A stretch of 64,000 nt of DNA from Protula sp. h YS-2021 (taxonomy: Eukaryota > Annelida > Polychaeta > Sabellida > Serpulidae), in assembly GCA_949752745.1 (NCBI GenBank), contig OX457024.1, forward strand, positions 50,795,810 through 50,859,809. Direction: 5' to 3'. This document shows positions 15,001-30,000 of the stretch, piece by piece. Positions within the stretch are counted from its first letter, which is position 1. The number at the start of each line of letters is the position of its first letter. The translations under genes were made by a program, and so were the position numbers. The notes beneath the pieces were generated by a model. The model was not told the DNA's origin and did not search any database. It saw only the letters and a list, made by a program, of their open reading frames with translations.

Positions 15001-18000
15001 TTTGAGACTCTCATATTGAAACCAAATAGAAGAACCGGGGGGCTTCTGTTCGAAAACTGTTTCCACATATAGGCCCAGGGGCTTTTTTTATATTAGGCAA
15101 CTCGAATTGTTGTTTTTGTTTGTTGCTTAGTAAAGATAGATAAACAACATAATATAAATTTTTGGACCACGCTTTTGTTGAACTTTTGTTTTATCGTGTG
15201 AGACTTTCGTGTAGCTGACCTTGATATTTCAAAGCAAGTTTAAACTCTGATGCCAATAGCAAAAAAATGATTCCCACCCTTTTTAAAGGCAATTGCGCCT
15301 GCGACTGAGTGAAACAAAATAATTATATTGCGTTACTTTTAAAAGTGTTGTTCGCCGTGGGTCGACCAAAGAATAAAGCTGGCTACGGTTCGAGTAATAC
15401 TCCGGTGTAGATGCGTCAGTACGGGCTTGTTTTGTGCAGACTGAAATATGTGGGAGTAAGGGTTTACCTTGTGCAGGCAAAAGGATTAACCGTATGGTAG
15501 TGAGAGTAAATGCTCAGGGCTACTTAAGAAAAGAGGCCGAATAGAGGGGGCCCTTCATTCAGAACGAGTTTTCCTTGTGATCGTTTTAAAACCAAATAAA
15601 AGCCCCGGGGGGAAGCACTTTCCGAGTAGAATCTCCGGGGCTTTTATATGGGGGGTGGTCTACTTCTGGATGCTTCCGGTAGTGAAATGCCGATTCACAG
15701 TAAAAAGGCAAATGTTTGTGTAAAATAATGCCATTCAGTCCTGAAGGTCTACTTTTAAGGGGTTTCTCCAAACCGAAAAATAATGTGAAGTGTAGTTCAT
15801 ATTTTTAAAGTTGCAGCGGTCAGTTTTGTTCCATCGTCTAATTACTTTTGGTCGCTTTCAAGAGGGCAGGGTTGTAAAGACAAAAAGTCGAAGTTTGATA
15901 AATCATTTAATCATATGTGTTTAATTCTTTGCGTAGCATTTAGATAAGCCTACATCTGCATGAGCAAGGACAGTACCAGTTTGTGTTTCACTACTGTGGC
16001 GTGTTGTAAAAATATGATCTGCTGTTCAGTCATGTTTAGATTCTGCAAAATTCGAGTCATTCCTTTTACATGAAGCTTCTTGTTTAAAAAACGATTGTTT
16101 TTAATTTTCAATATACCAATAATACTACTGTTTTTAAAAACACTTTTATTTAAAATAAGAATATATCAAGCAAATAAGAATTCACATGTATTTGAAAAAC
16201 AATGCACCATAGTCAAAGTTGGTCTGTTCTGGAATAGAGTAACTTACATTGAGGACAATTCAACTGCTATGATTCTCCACATATTTCAGCCTAACGAGTC
16301 TATTCCGGAATACACTCCCTTCGTCGATAGTGCCTAATTTCGCCTTCAATAAAAATATGCAGATTCTCATTGGCTTGATGTATCTTGCAGCATCTTGCAC
16401 ATGTATCACCCACAAGCACCCTCTTAGAGACGAACCACCGCCCCCCCCCCACCCCACTGCGTCCGATGTCAAGAACCTTACACAGTGAAACATATCTTAA
16501 TAGGCTGTACCGATTTCCAAGACGCCCGCTCACGTCATTTCAGAGTTAACTCCTTGAGGCAGCTCTTTGATGAAGTATAACCCAGCAAAATTATACAATT
16601 TCTAGAAGAAATCAAGCTGTATCAGTATTTCTAATCGCTGCTTATTTTATGATTTTTTAATAAACACGGTTTTAACGAAACAGGATTTTAACAGGATTGT
16701 AGTATTGTTTTCTAGTCATTCATTATTGACATGTTCTGACACAATGTAACCCGCTGAGGGTCGGTCGTGTCGTTAAACAAATCATATAACTAACTAACTA
16801 TCTTGCAGCAACTCGAACGACCGTCTGAAAAATGTGCCTTTTCGGTCCGAGAACAGATGTCAGTGGGCAACGTTCGCTTTAGGTCAATGTCATAAAATGA
16901 AAGTGTAAGTTATGACGCGTTGATCTGTAAAAATTGGTGGGGCGTCAGGGTTCGCGTTGGCGGGGTTTTTGTTCCCTTTTTGGGCATTTTCTGCGAAATG
17001 ACTCACTTTTTCGGAAGCCACCGAGTCTTTCTGGACCCAACTGAGTCACACTTTCCTTTTTGGACTCATTTACCTGATAACCCAGCGCGAACCCTGGGCG
17101 TCTTTTAAAGGTTGTTGGCATAGTATCCTTAATTGTGATTCAATTCCAATTAGGTGGCCCACAGCACAATAAGTCACAACTTTGGCAACGGAATATCCAC
17201 ACGGACGTCGTTTTTCGAGGTGGAATTCTGCACAATTACGGACAATACGAAAGCGGCTGTGGATTACAACCCACACAAAACCGTAGAGGAGGGTGTTCAG
17301 ATTCGGGCCGGTATAGAGGAGCCATACGTCTTCTCAACGCTATCCGACGAACAGGGGGACACTGGATCGGAAATCATCCAAAATGAAGGGTTTGTCTTTT
17401 GATGTTCTTTTTTTTTTTACTTTTGTCTCAGTGTTATACAATCTATTAAAAACAAACTGAGGGGGACATAAAGTTTTCTACGTCCTGTGTTTAGGTGTAT
17501 GCGTGCAGTTGTGAACAAGATGTTGTGTGCTGGATATATCGAGAACGGAATGTCAGATCGACTTCAAACTGGTCTGGTTATTCTGGTAGTAATCACGGTC
17601 TAGCCAGGGATAGAGAAATGCTTCGATAAATCCCGTTTGTAGCAACCACCTTCAAGACCTGGACAAAAGGGCGTACAGTTAAAGCCGTTTTTAGCGATCA
17701 GGATCCAGAATCCCATAAAAAACGAATTGTAAAACCTGTCCGTCGTGACCCCAATAAAAAAGACTGACAGTAAAACCTCTGTAGTGACCAGTCTCTGACG
17801 TGCTACTCCATTATAGTCTACAGCTGCTGGGTCTACTTAAGTGTTAGTACTCCAGTCCGATGCGAGCACGCTTTGCTGTGGATAGTGACCATTTCTGGGG
17901 GAGACCGGGATCGTTGGCGGGCTTTGGTTGAATTCTTTCACCAAGATTGGGAGTTAGGTTGGTCCTCCATAACAGTGAATGGCTCGTCGTTTAGGTAAAC

Positions 18001-21000
18001 CGTGCTGCAGCTCAAGGGGAAGCGAGCTAAACCACACAGAATAACCATTACCGGTAACAGAAATAGGGCACACAGTAAGTTGTGATGGTACTGATTCAAT
18101 GGAACAGATTTCTCACGGCTTATAGAAGGAAATCGTGATACCAGGGTGTGAGGAACGTCACCGGGTCAACATATTTTAATGGACTTTACAGATCTCTGAC
18201 ATGTCCATTCACGTCATTTTATAGCTGACTCTTTGATGACGTAGAAACTATACAATTGTTAAAAGAATTCACCCTGTATCGGTATTTTTTTAAGATAATG
18301 TTTATTTTATTATTTTAGTATATATGTTTTAGCTGACCGGGATTTTAACTGAGATAGTATTGGGGAATGTTTGGTTTTGTTTACCTTAACGGCAGTAGCT
18401 GGCTAATAAAAGTGTCTGACATGTCCGGGTTCTCTGATGTCTGTGACGTCATTGTTGGAACGACTACTTGCTAGAAGTGGCGGCCCTAAAACGGCGTTAT
18501 TTGACACCCCTCCCCTGATCCTATTTCAGTGAGCCAAAGAAAAGAAGCTTAACGCCCCATGAGATCGTTTCTGAAAAAAACGCCGTAAAAAGTCCATGTC
18601 TGGCTACAAATATTCAGTGATCTTATATTTATTTTGTATGTGGGTGTAGTTAATATGAAGAGGGAGACTTGTTTGATGCATGAAGGCACTAGGCTACTAG
18701 TTTTACGAAGTTTTCGGGGCGGGGGTGCGGAGGAGGGGGAGAGATGGACGGACCATAAAGCTCAGGTCCTCCAAAACACACACATTTAATATGCACCGTG
18801 AATGTGAGAAAAAGTCCTTGGTTACCGATTTTGTTATTTCAAATTGCAAACCGTAATAAAATTAACCAAAAAGGAAAAACTGAAATAAATAGAATCTGCT
18901 TTTAGATGTGTTGAAATGTCACGTAAATGATTGAAGAGCTCTATTTTGTTACAGGTACGAGTTCCTGGTGACATATCCGGAAGTGGTCACGACTGAGATC
19001 ACCTATAAAGTGCAGTTTGAAGTGAATTCTTACCACCATTTGGTGGTGGATATCGTGGACTATAACCCGGACACGATGCAGGAGAATGTCACGATCTATG
19101 ACGGCCGGCGCTCCAGCACCGACGCCACACACAAGTACGCCTTGTTCTTGTCCCAGCCCCGCTAACAGTAACCAAGGTCACACACGATCGTGATAAAACT
19201 ACCTGTCTGGTGGTAAATACAGTTAGGGGAGATTGTGGTCGCTGAATATGAAGCGTGCCTAAGTCCGTCAGATTTGGTACTTGATCGCTGGCGGATTTAA
19301 AGGCTAGTAGAGGAATACACAGGGACATCGGTGTCTTAAATTGATTTTACCCAAGATCCTTTTGTAGCAGGAAAATATATCTAGACAATTACTGTTCTGG
19401 GAATCCCTGTTCCCCAAACTCTATGGCAGTTCGGTCGGTGCATCCGTGTTCCAACGGACACAGTTCTAGTCGTGCTTATTGGGCTTAAGCCTTGGGTGGG
19501 ACCACCGGCAGCTATTGTATTTGGCCCATATTAAGCAACGAATGACGTCATCTGACGTCGAAACGTGAAAAATGCGTTATCGCTGTAACTTCAGCACGAA
19601 GTATGGGATCAACTTCAAATTGGTTGGAATATACCTTAAGTAGGTCCGAGGGTTCACAGTGTATTTGGCATATAACGCGCAAAGTATGACGTCATATGAC
19701 GTCATTATATGTTGTGGACACTGGAATTTGTTAACAGGATAACTGTCAAACAACAAGTCGGGTTAACTTTAAATTTAGTGGGATGCCTTAGGTGGAGCTC
19801 GCGGATGGATTTTCTGCTCTGAATTTTGGGGAAGGGGGTTACTTGTTTTTTACGCATATATGACGTTAAATGTGAAAAATGTAACTGCAGAACGAAACAT
19901 AGGATCAGGTTGAAACTTGGAAGGATGTCTTGGGTGGGTAGGTCGGTTCTTATTGTAGTTTGCCTATATTCTGCTACACACAACGCTATTTTTACGCCAC
20001 AACGCTCACCCACTTCTCCTGAGGATTTTGGGGAAGAAGGGTTCAGTTGCACCCGGATTATGAGCAGGGGGATGGGGATGCTAGGTGAGCGTGTGAACGA
20101 GAGGGATTTGATGAGCCGGTATAGGCGCTACTTCGTCGGGCTGGTCGTATCACACCAGTACAGGGGCACCCGCTGAATGTACCGGATCGGATTTTCTTCA
20201 AATTTCACATAAATGTTTACTAAGAAGACTTCTCTTGAAAAATTACTTTTTCTGGTGATGCACCAAAAATCACCAGATGGGAACATTTTTTTATTATCTC
20301 CCGTGAAACGGAGGGATGTGGGTTTGAGCTTGTCCGTCTGTCCGTCTCTCCCAGTTGATGGTAAGTACCTTGTGGAGTCCACTTTTCTATAAGCCAATTC
20401 GCACGTTCGGGTCTTTCCCGTTGAGGTGTTGTTTCGACTGCAAATATTTTGGGATAAATGATAAAGAAATGGTAAGGGAAAAACATCCAAATTCTAATTT
20501 TCTTTCAACATGCACACTTTCAAATATATAAAGCCATCATATGATCTTTTAAAAACTATTTTACATATTATTCAGTCCCTTTAATAGCCAGCATGTGAAT
20601 ATGTTTCTAGCAAAATGGAATTTTGTTGATTTTTGCCAGTTTTTTTCTATCATTTCTTTATATCCTTATCAAACTGAATTCAGCCGAAACGCAAAAACTT
20701 TTCGGCAAAAGTCAAAGTGTGATTTGGCTTATTAATTAAAGTGGCTAGTAATTTTTATCATTCATATAGCTAATAACGAGGGAATGTAGGTGTGCAACAT
20801 AAAGGTTTCACTTTCATCGATCAAAAATTGTCAAAATTACAAGCCTGTAAAAATTGCATTAATTGACGCTTTCGAGGGTAGCTTGTGGAGTCCACTTCTC
20901 TATTAAGGAATCAACTATTATTCTTTCATAGTTTTTAATTTATTGTAACAGTGAGTTTCACGAGGGATCCTGCTGCTCTCTGACAGCATCCAGTTTTTGC

Positions 21001-24000
21001 GAAACTGGCCTATTAAACCTATTAAAACCTTTTTTAAACTGCTAATTATTATTTTTTTGCGTATTTTTTTCTCGATATTATCCAATTTTTACAAAAAATA
21101 ACACCAAAAAAATCAAATTTTCAGAATATGTGTCTTGTTTAAATTAATATGTTCATTGTATATAAATTATAACTATTAAAAAACTTATTAAAATATGTTT
21201 AAAATTCCTTGGACCTTTTAAAAATATGATTTTATAATGTTAAACCTTATAAAATGTTACTTTTTGGACGCCTCAACAACCTATTAAAATCTGTTTTCTT
21301 TGCCGTCAAAAAACGTATAAAAAACTATTTTTTTAACTAATTAAAATAACCTCTTTTTTCCTGAGGAGCGTTGGAAGGCCTGTGATGGTGATTATGCGCT
21401 CCTAAGTATAAATTCCGGTATTTAATAGCGAAATCGGTGTAGTTTTAATTTAATTAGGATTGTCAGCCCCTGTACAGTTTACGACAGGAGTCATGATGTA
21501 CACTAAGCGTCATTTCACTTTTTTTTTTATTTTAGGTGGCAAATTGAAGATGACCTTGTAGACTTTCCCATAGAATCTTCCGGCAGATATCTCACGTTTG
21601 AATGGACCATTCGAGACTTATCTTCAGGCAGGCTAACATTCGCTATAAGATCAAGTAAGTCACATGCACTCAGAGATATAGTTCGAAATGCAGGTACATT
21701 AGAGTTTTTAGCGACTTTGTGTTGTACCCACCGTGTGGGGCCTGTGTTGTCTGCCGTCCGTTCGTCTGTAAGCTTTCGTTTTTGCTACTCCTCTTTCATC
21801 GCAGTAAAACTGTGTAAAAATATGGCGAAATATGGCGAAGTAAGGAGGACAAATACCCATTGTTTTATTTTCGAAATTCGTCAATTTGGCAAACCGATCA
21901 CCACCTTTGCAGAAAGCCTACTCCAACAAATTTTGTTAGATTTGTTGGAAATCTTGCATGAAGATAGCATAGGCCAGAGCTTACATGTGGTGCAGTGAAA
22001 ACATATGTGGTGCAGCGAAAGCATATGTGGTGCAGCGAAAGCATATGTGGTGCAGATGTACATTGTTATTTTTGAAATCGGCGTAAGCGCTTCGTTACAA
22101 AAATAGCAAATTGCACATTTTGCATCGAGATTAGAGTTTTGTCCAGGCAAAGTCTCAAAAATATAAGTCCTAGGTTTTTAGAATTTTGCACAGTATATAT
22201 AGAGGTTTTTTTTTTGGGGGGGGGGGGGGTTTGACTAATGCACTGTCTTTTGCGCGGATATGCTTTTTTTAGGGGGGTGGAAATTGACGGAATGACATTT
22301 TGTCAAATGTTGATAAAAATTCACATATTTTCACATTTTTATCGGGACTTAGGAGCTATAAGGCCTAGTTTGAAAATATCAGGAAATGGTTCAAAACATT
22401 TATTCTGAAATCAAAATAAACAGCAAGTAAAATGGCTATGGCACTTGGACAATGATGAGCTCGACGAGTTCGGTTATATTTCAGTTCTCATGTTTTATGT
22501 GTAATTGGCACCACAGTCAATAAACAGAATGAAAATGGCCGAGCCACCTTTGCGTCTTCAGCTGTGGTGTCTTTGGTGAAATGAACACAAGCCAGAATTT
22601 GCAACCCGGAACGAAATTAATGTTGAGGCTATGTAAAATCTTTTATAAAAAAATTAAAATTATAATTTTAGGTATTTTGATGGAATCTCAATGCCAGTAG
22701 ATGTTTTGTTACTCTGACGCCGCCTTGACACCGTCACTTGACGGTCTTGTTAATTTAACCGTATTTTCACACCATGTTCGTATGGATAAAGCAGTTTTTA
22801 ACAGTCTTAAAGAAGGCGTAGCTGTGGTGGAGCACCAAGAGGTCGCAATAGGTCGCGTGTCCGAGTGCATCCCGCCGTGGTGGGCGATGTTCATGTGAAC
22901 TCTCCCACGTCTTGAGCAACAGCAGTGGGTTAGCTCTTCCTTTCCCGAAAGTCTAATTTGCTGTTCACTGCCACTGCGTTTCGAACTTGAACGTTATGTA
23001 TGATATGATACCAACTGATAAAATATTGTTCTGAGTGAATACGTTTCAGCTAAGACTGCGTCACTGTTAATGCTCACTGCCTTTCTCTGCTTCAGAGAGT
23101 GACAGTTGGGGGTGGCCGTTCGCGCGGCTCACGGTGAGGAACTCCACGCTGCAGCACAACGAGCACGGCATAGTGGCGCGCCATTATAACCAGCCATCCA
23201 ACGAGTACTACGACATCTTCACGCGCTACCGCTGGGAATACATCACCTTCTACGGCGTGCTGCTCAAAGAAAACGTGGCGGAAGCCATTCATGTGCCCAG
23301 CCTCACAAAATACCACGACCTGTACCTGCCGACGTTTGAAGAACTGCAGCATCCAGGAAAAATTGCCGAAATTCGGTACGAAATTGAAGCCTGTCACATT
23401 ACAGAGAATGGGGGAGTTATGGTGGCAGAACATAATCATGTTGAATTCGCGAATAATGTTTGGATTTGGCATATTACAAATAATAGGATTTATAAAAACA
23501 AACATGGTGGATTTTTTCTCGAGTTGCCGAAAGTTAATTTGATGTATACGGAACTTTACAACCATAGTGTTGAAGTGAATGACACTTATTTTGAAGACAA
23601 CGAAAACTTCGAGTTCCGAGTCCAAGGATTTTACTGCAATGCCACAATTGCCAGGAATCGGTTCAGTAACAATGTGTGCAAGATGGGATGCCTAACCATA
23701 TCTGGCACAGAAAAAGACTTTGAATTTTACGACAACGAAGTTGTAGACAATCGTGGCAAGTATATCATGGAGGTATACATGACCCGGCACACTCCCTACA
23801 CCCGCTGGGTCGAGGCAGTGATTGAGTACAACAATTTTAAGAGAAATTCCAAACTGGACGACGACGAACCGCCCCTTGCTAGCAGTCCCTCAAGTTACAC
23901 CCTCGCAATTAAGGGTCTGCAAAACATCACGGTCAACAGAAACCTGTTCGGTAACTTTTTAGATTATGAACTAGTCGGCGGCCAAGACTCGTCTTCATTA

Positions 24001-27000
24001 GAAATTTATCTGGACGTTACTCAGAATTACTGGGGCACTACTGACCAGCAGATGATTCAAGAACTCATCTTTGATTTTGAAGACTGGAATAATTACGCCA
24101 TAGCTGAATATTATCCCTTCCTCACCGGCGATAATTTCGACGCTCCCCTATCAACAGGTGGCAAGTGGAACCCTGAATTAGATCTGGATGAGCCTATAGG
24201 CGGGCGAATAGATGGACATCTGACGCTAGCTAAACGAGGCAAACCTTATGTCATTAAAGCAGACTTAACAGTAATGCCAACGGGCAGTTTGCTTGTAGAA
24301 GAAGGCACTACACTGGAGTTCTATCCCAACGTGGGTATCTTAGTCCTGGGAGCAATGTACGTGAATGGCAAAAGCTACGACCGGGTCAAGTTTCGCCCCG
24401 TCGAGCCGGAAAACATGGTGGGGCGCTATGGTTTGACTCGTAAAAAGCGCCAGTTGCGCAGCAGCGTGCGGGGAGAGCTGCACGGCGCGGCCGGGGCCTC
24501 CGTCGACTACGACGACCCGCAAATACGACTGAATGGCGAGCACCCAGACGAAGGCTTTATAGAATTCTATAACGAAACCGAAAATCGTTGGACCATCACC
24601 TGCGATGAAAGCTTCAATGAGCGCACTGCGGAGGTGGCGTGTAAAACAATGGGGAAGGAATGGTCGAATGTGATTGTGCGCCGAACGCGCTACTACGATA
24701 TCTTCATCCTCGGCTACCCTAAAATGCACGACCAGGTTGTCGAGTGGTTCTGGAGGAGGACGTACATCTGCGACGGCAGTGAGGACCACATCGACCAGTG
24801 TCAGTACCAGGTTAATTACCAGCTGCAGAAGTGTATGGACGAGCGCCAGTATGTCTATGTCAAGTGCGGGCCGAGAAATCTGGCGGACAAGTATCAATAC
24901 TGGGGAAATATACGCTTCTCCTCCCCGGAATACGAACAAGGAGATATCGAAAATACGGAAAATTCCATGGAGTTCGTGGACATCTATGGTGCAGGCATGT
25001 TACACGGCGAGAAGGCCGCTGCAGTTCAAGGAATCCACCGCACGCCAAACACTGACTACATCCGCATTTCGCACAGCAACTGGAACGGCTACGATTTCAT
25101 TGCGCCTAGGGATGAATTTTTAGTGGAAAATAACCAGATTAACAATATCAATGGTTATGGAGTCGGAGGTCTCATACTGAATGGGGAATCAAATGAAGAG
25201 GGGGATTTGTCGTCTTTTGTGCCTTTGCGCGATAGCGAAATCCCGTACAACACATATGGCTTTGTGCGCATGTGCACCACCGAGAAACTCATCCACGTCA
25301 AAGACCGCCTCCTTCTCTACTACAAGTACCGCTTTGAGACGATAGACTGCATTAAGATCCTGAGAAGCAGGGAGCAGGGCAAGCAGATAGCGGTACGCTT
25401 TTTGCAAATGAAACTGTTCAATGACTCGTTCTACAAGAACGCCGTTGAAATGTACAATGGGGAATATTTCGATGTGGATATGTTGATAGGGGAGATCACT
25501 ACAGAGAGCACGACGAATGACATCCGGAAGCCGTACGTGACGGCGGAGTTGCCCGACGGCTACAAGTACGACACGATGGGGATACGAGTGACCGCCTCGG
25601 CCGCCTATGGCGACTATGGCTTCATTGCCGAAGTGGTCACCCTTCCCTTGTCGCCTGGCTGGAAGCCGATACTAGGTAAGCCACGTGGCCAAGCGTTCAC
25701 GCACGCACAGTAGCGCTTGTGTCAGTCTTTGCTTGGTGGGGGCGGGAGGTTGGGGCGGAGGGATTCGTTGACTTTTAATGTGCGTTTCTGACCTATTTAT
25801 ATCTCTCCAATCAAAGGGAGGCATATGGGGTTTGTACTTGTTGTGTGTGTGTATGTGTGTGTGTTGTGAGCAAAATGTTTCGAAAATTTTTTTTTTTTTT
25901 GAAACTTTCAAGGAACGGCTTATTATTCCTCATTATTCCTCGTGACAATTTATGACAGCAATTTTTTTTAATTATTCTTGGAATTTCTTGCGGTATCAGT
26001 GCTTCAGGGAATGTACGACGCCTCGTTATTCATACACGTGTCATTCATACACGTTAGCGCATCACGTGTATGAATGACACGCCCGAGTCTAACGCGCTCC
26101 TTTGTGAAAAAATGACAACACAATTCACTGTTTTTCAACACTTTGACGGGAGCACCAGCGTGCATTCAGCTAGCGTCGGAAATCCGAAGCACTCCACTGT
26201 GCTTAGTTAAACACACGCTGCAGCACCCTAAATTCTGTGCAAGAGTACGCTTACGTTTTTACCCCCCTCCCCCCCCCCCCCCCCACCCTGTCCCTGGGAC
26301 AGTTTGTATTATGTGTATTAGCATGCGTACCCCCTGCCAAAAAAAAAAAACATAAAAAGAGGTGAAATGGAGGCTAATTTTGATCCAGTGCTCCGCATTT
26401 CCCATAAAATGGTGGCTTCTGTCGGTACCGCGTTTGCTTAGTGAGAAGGGGGGGGGGTGTTATTTCAAACTTGGTACTCCGCGTTCAGGTATGGTAACAA
26501 GTTCATTCCTGAATGCCCCCCCCCCCCGTAACGCATCTAGTCCCGGATCCTAACCCAACAGAATGTGCCTGGGGCACGTGAAAATCAAGACGTGATTCTG
26601 TGTCCGCAAGCATGTGATGTTACGAAAGATACGGCATATACCCTCGACGTAATTTCGTAGCTTTTCATTGGCTTTGTAAGGCGCATTTGGTCTATTTGCA
26701 CTTGTGAAGTTTCCCCCCTGCATCATGATTTGTGATTTACGGCGCCCGCACTCATGCTGCCGTAAATCCCCTCTCCCCCGCGCCGCCCGCGTCAAGGCTG
26801 TCACGTGTGTTCATGCTGGCAGGTCCAGGACTGCGGCAGCGCGTCGTGGACACGTCGATGACGGGGAGCCAGCACGGCGCTGTCAAGTTCTCCAACGTCG
26901 GCGAGATCAATCCCGCTGTCATCATAGAGCGCTGTAGGATCCAAGATTCTGGATATGCCATTTATAACATCAGCTCACCTCCAGTGATGGATTTGCAGGT

Positions 27001-30000
27001 ATGTTTGTTTTCGTCTCAAAAATATGCAGCCTTTTGTGGAAAACAAGAACTAACCAGTAATATTTTTGAACAACACCGTGGATCAAAGGAAACGTCGTTT
27101 GATTAGTTTACTGACCACTTGGACCCGTTGAATTGATTTGGAATGAAAAGTTTTATTTTTTTTTATTTTTTTATTTTTTATTTTTTTTCTTGATTTATGT
27201 ATTTTGCAAAGTAAACCTTTTGAAAAATCTAGAAATAAAATCAGCTACAGGTGCCTCGTTAGTCCCCCGTCGCCGCGTAGTGCGAAGTGGGGGACTGTAG
27301 TATTCGGGTTTGTCGGCCCGTCTGTCTGTCCGGAGGACTCGGTCAGTTTCACTGACGATACTTGTTTGTGCTGGTCCTCTTGTGCTGGTCTCCAATATGC
27401 TCCCGTTTGTCGCAGGTTCAAAATTCACGCCTGTTGACGATTGCAAATAACTACATAGTGAGTAACCACGGTGGTATCAACATCAACTCCACGACGACGT
27501 CCATTACAACTGCTATATGGTCCAATATTACCAACAATGTCATGGTCTTCAATACGCAGGGGGAAATGCTCCATATAGAAGGTTTGTTTACATGTCTTTA
27601 AAATGTTTTTTTTTAGAAGCTTGACTTCAGTCTTAAGTGAAAATAAGAATTTTAAAAATTCACATGCACATTAGAACTAAACAAAGTGGAAAAGGTTTTG
27701 TTTAAAATTATGCGATATCATATAAAATTGAACAAGCAAATAGCGGATACCGCCGGCCAGAAACCTGACGAAAACTCGACAAAAACTTGACAAAAAAGAC
27801 CTTCATTTTCAGTGAAATTCAGTAAATCAAAACGGGAGGAATATCGCGCTTTGTTGAATTTGCAGGACATCACTATCAAGCATTTTCGGTGCGGAACAAC
27901 TTCATAGCACACAACAGCATAGACCACAGAAATGTGGTGTCCATGCAAGGCGTCAGCGGCAACTTCAGCCTCACCAACATCGTCAACAACACGGGCATGA
28001 CCATGATCAACTCCAGCCTGCCCGAGCAGGTCACACATGTCCCGTCCGTCCTCCAGCCTGCCCGAGCAGGTCACACATGTCCCGTCCTCCAGCCTGCCCG
28101 AGCAGGTCACACATGTTCCGTCCCGTCCTCCAGCCTGCCCGAGCAGGTCACACATGTCCCGTCCTCCAGCCTGCCCGAGCAGGTCACACATTTCCCGTCC
28201 GTCCTCCAGCCTGCCCGAGCAGGTCACACATGTCCCGTCCCGTCCTCCAGCCTGCCCGAGCAGGTCACACATGTCCCGTCCTCCAGCCTGCCCGAGCAGG
28301 TCACACATGTCCCGTCCATCCTCCAGCCTGCCCGAGCAGGTCACACATGTCCCGTCCCGTCCTCCAGCCTGCCCGAGCAGGTCACACATGTCCCGTCCTC
28401 CAGCCTGCCCGAGCAGGTCACACATGTCCCGTCCCGTCCTTCAGCCTGCCCGAGCAGGTCACACATGTCCCGTCCTCCAGCCTGCCCGAGCAGGTCACAC
28501 ATTTCCCGTCCGTCCTCCAGCCTGCCCGAGCGGGTCACACATGTCCCGTCCCGTCCTCCAGCCTGCCCGAGCCGGTCACACATTTCCCCGTCCATCTCGC
28601 CCCTCCCCTCCCTTCTCCTACCCTGTCCTACTCTCCCCTCCCTCGATTGTTCTTTAATTTCATTTTGAGCAAATCTCTTTGTTATTCTCTGTCTCACTTT
28701 TTTTTATTCACCGAATATGTTGAAAGAAGGGATATACTCAAGTTAACTGGGGGTGTCTTGAATTTTGTGTGTAGGTAAGCATCACGCAGCGTTTCTATGA
28801 CAACGGCGTGTATGACAACTACGCCATTGGCGGCAACCACACGACCGTCTTCTGCAAGTCTGCCAAGGCCAGCTTCAACAACAACTTCTTCCTGAACACG
28901 TACAACAAGTACGACATGGTGACCTACAACAGAACGCAGTGAGTGCTTTCACCGCCCACGCCAGGGTCACGGCGCTTTGTCGACTTCGCAACATTCTCTG
29001 TTGTGTAAAGTTAGACCAACGTGCTAGTTTATCATTAAAATTCGCTAATTTGGTCAAATTTGGAAGAGGAAGAAGAAGAAGAAGAAGAAGAAGGCGGAGA
29101 AAGAAGAAGAACAAGAAGAAGATGGAGGAAGAAGAAAAAGAAGCTCATATGCGAGACAGCAAGCAATACATCTGAGATCGTTCTCAAATGGTTCTAATAT
29201 TAAGAGCAAATGACCTCTGGACAATCCCTAACCAAATGTTTGCTTTGTCCAAAATGTAATGGAGACGGATTTACTCTGAACTGACTAAGCGATAAAAAAA
29301 CAGAAAAAAAAAACAGAAAAAACTTCGGTAGTGAAGTGCATTGCGGCTCTCTTTCAGTTATGACAGCGGCCTTTACCCGAGCGTGGACGCGACGTGGAAC
29401 TGGTGGGGCCAGGGCAAGCAGTCGTACGTGGACGGGCGCATCTGGCACCGCGACGACGACGAGAACCTCATCCAAGTGACGTATCAGCCTTTCCACGAGA
29501 AGAACTCGTCACTGACACAAGGTGAGTCGGCCTTCACGCTCTCCCATCATATGCTTGCCAACAATCGTGGCTGTCTTTTGTACCTGTTACAACGTCTCTG
29601 TTTACCTTTTAGAGGATGCGACGTTAGCAGTTTTGCATTGGTTTCTCTGACAGAGCTGTGCTATCCGGGTTACCAGTTTTGCGTTTGTTTCTCTGACAGA
29701 GCGGTGCTATCCGGGTTACCAGTTTTGCATTGGTCTGTCTGACAGGGCGGTGCTATCAGGGTTACCAGTTTTGCATTTCTGACAGGGCGGTGCTATCCGG
29801 GTTACCAGTTTTGCATTGGCCTGTCTGACAGGGCGGTATCCGGGTTACCAGTTTTGCGTTTGTTTCTCTGACAGAGCGGTGCTATCCGGGTTACCAATTT
29901 TGCATTGGTTTGTCTGACAGGGCGGTGCTATCCGGGTTACCAGTTTTGCATTGGTTTGTCTGACAGGGCGGTGCTATCCGGGTTACCAGTTTTGCATTGG

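Noticed and set aside
24340..24939. 199-codon open frame on the minus strand
   Set aside because: It lies opposite exon 15, which has clear SRCR and beta-helix coding on the plus strand. No domain is recognisable in the reverse frame.
27718..28697. Long open frames of 118-259 codons on both strands
   Set aside because: They are translations of the 36-bp splice-donor minisatellite in several frames. Only 27866-28029 has gene support.
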